A stretch of 5,613 nt of DNA, taken from NCBI GenBank assembly GCA_002347905.1, contig DDYJ01000110.1:14295-19907 (forward strand). The letters run 5' to 3'. This DNA is from Comamonadaceae bacterium UBA2237 (GTDB taxonomy: Bacteria; Pseudomonadota; Gammaproteobacteria; Burkholderiales; Burkholderiaceae_C). Every line of letters begins with the position of its first letter. The first letter of the stretch is position 1. This document shows, one piece after another, positions 5,416 to 5,613 of the stretch. The notes below the pieces were generated by a model. It was not told where the DNA came from, ran no database searches, and was given only the letters and a program-made list of their open reading frames with translations. The position numbers and the translations under genes are program-made.

Positions 5416-5613
5416 TTACAGAGCCAAGTAGCGGTCGAGTTGAGCGTTATTTGATTGAAAATCAGTTGAATTACCCGACCAAACACATTGTCCTTTTTCC
5501 ATTACATAGTGCCAATCACAAAGACTAAGCAATTGACGAAAATTTTTATCAGTAATGAGAATGGATAATCCTTCGGAGCGAAGAGAGTCAAGGGTTTGCC
5601 AAATTTCTTTTCG
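5416..5613 (-). CDS. C-terminal end of a LivF-like ABC transporter ATP-binding protein (cut by right edge)
   Basis: The minus strand is open from the right edge to a TAA at 5418-5416, giving 65 residues. They match the last part of an ABC ATPase of the branched-chain amino acid/amide type: a helix (WQTLDSLRSEGLS), a strand ILITDKNF (18-25) leading into the H-loop position, then LCDWHYVMEKGQCVWSG (31-47) and the ending QLDRYLAL. LivF proteins end in this way (L.LADR.YVLE.GR...G, then ...YLG). The Walker A, signature and Walker B motifs lie beyond the window. At the H-loop position, where most ABC ATPases have H and LivF usually Q, this protein has K23 (TDKN). livF is usually the last gene of a liv-type cassette, so permease and binding-protein genes are expected further right on this strand. 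AT-rich like nadX (about 37% GC in two hand-counted lines). Confidence 0.85.
   Translation of the reverse strand, partial: RKEIWQTLDSLRSEGLSILITDKNFRQLLSLCDWHYVMEKGQCVWSGNSTDFQSNNAQLDRYLAL

Noticed and set aside
1..5613. CRISPR array, tRNA, insertion sequence, toxin-antitoxin or defence system
   Set aside because: No spaced repeats, cloverleaf, terminal inverted repeats or suitable small gene pairs were found on either strand.

Overview
The window reads as a piece of a bacterial chromosome, most likely from a betaproteobacterium of the order Burkholderiales, perhaps near Comamonadaceae. The placement rests on the look of the proteins (the RhlE core and its short basic tail, ApaH, the LivF-like end with a DKN motif) and on moderate GC. 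No marker gene fixes it, so treat it as an inference.

Layout, left to right: the last 34 codons of an unidentified plus-strand gene (1-105); the DEAD-box RNA helicase gene rhlE (169-1584, +); apaH, the diadenosine tetraphosphatase gene (1647-2492, -), convergent with rhlE; a CNNM/CBS/CorC_HlyC membrane transporter gene resembling E. coli YtfL/PaeA (2533-3858, +), divergent from apaH; a membrane-anchored SAM-dependent methyltransferase gene (3818-4558, -) whose 3' end overlaps the transporter gene by 41 bases; a nadX-type L-aspartate dehydrogenase gene (4617-5414, +); and the C-terminal end of a LivF-like ABC transporter ATPase gene (5416-5613, -), cut by the right edge. No gap between genes exceeds 65 bases, and there is no sign of rRNA, tRNA, CRISPR, insertion sequence or phage genes.

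Strands alternate almost gene by gene (+ + - + - + -), so no two complete genes here form an operon and the window is not one pathway. RhlE and ApaH both act in RNA metabolism (unwinding, and removal of Np4A-type caps), but they face each other and sharing a function is only a suggestion. Aspartate dehydrogenase and the amino-acid-type ABC transporter form a separate block at the right that is clearly AT-richer (about 38% GC in hand-counted lines, against about 50-60% on the left). It may be an acquired or differently evolving segment that begins near 4559-4616.

The most interesting item is the methyltransferase: hydrophobic N-terminal helices are followed by a compact class I methyltransferase domain whose motif order resembles the eukaryotic FAM173 (ATPSCKMT/ANTKMT) protein lysine methyltransferases. 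I see no clearly new multi-gene system. None of the starts has a strong Shine-Dalgarno sequence.
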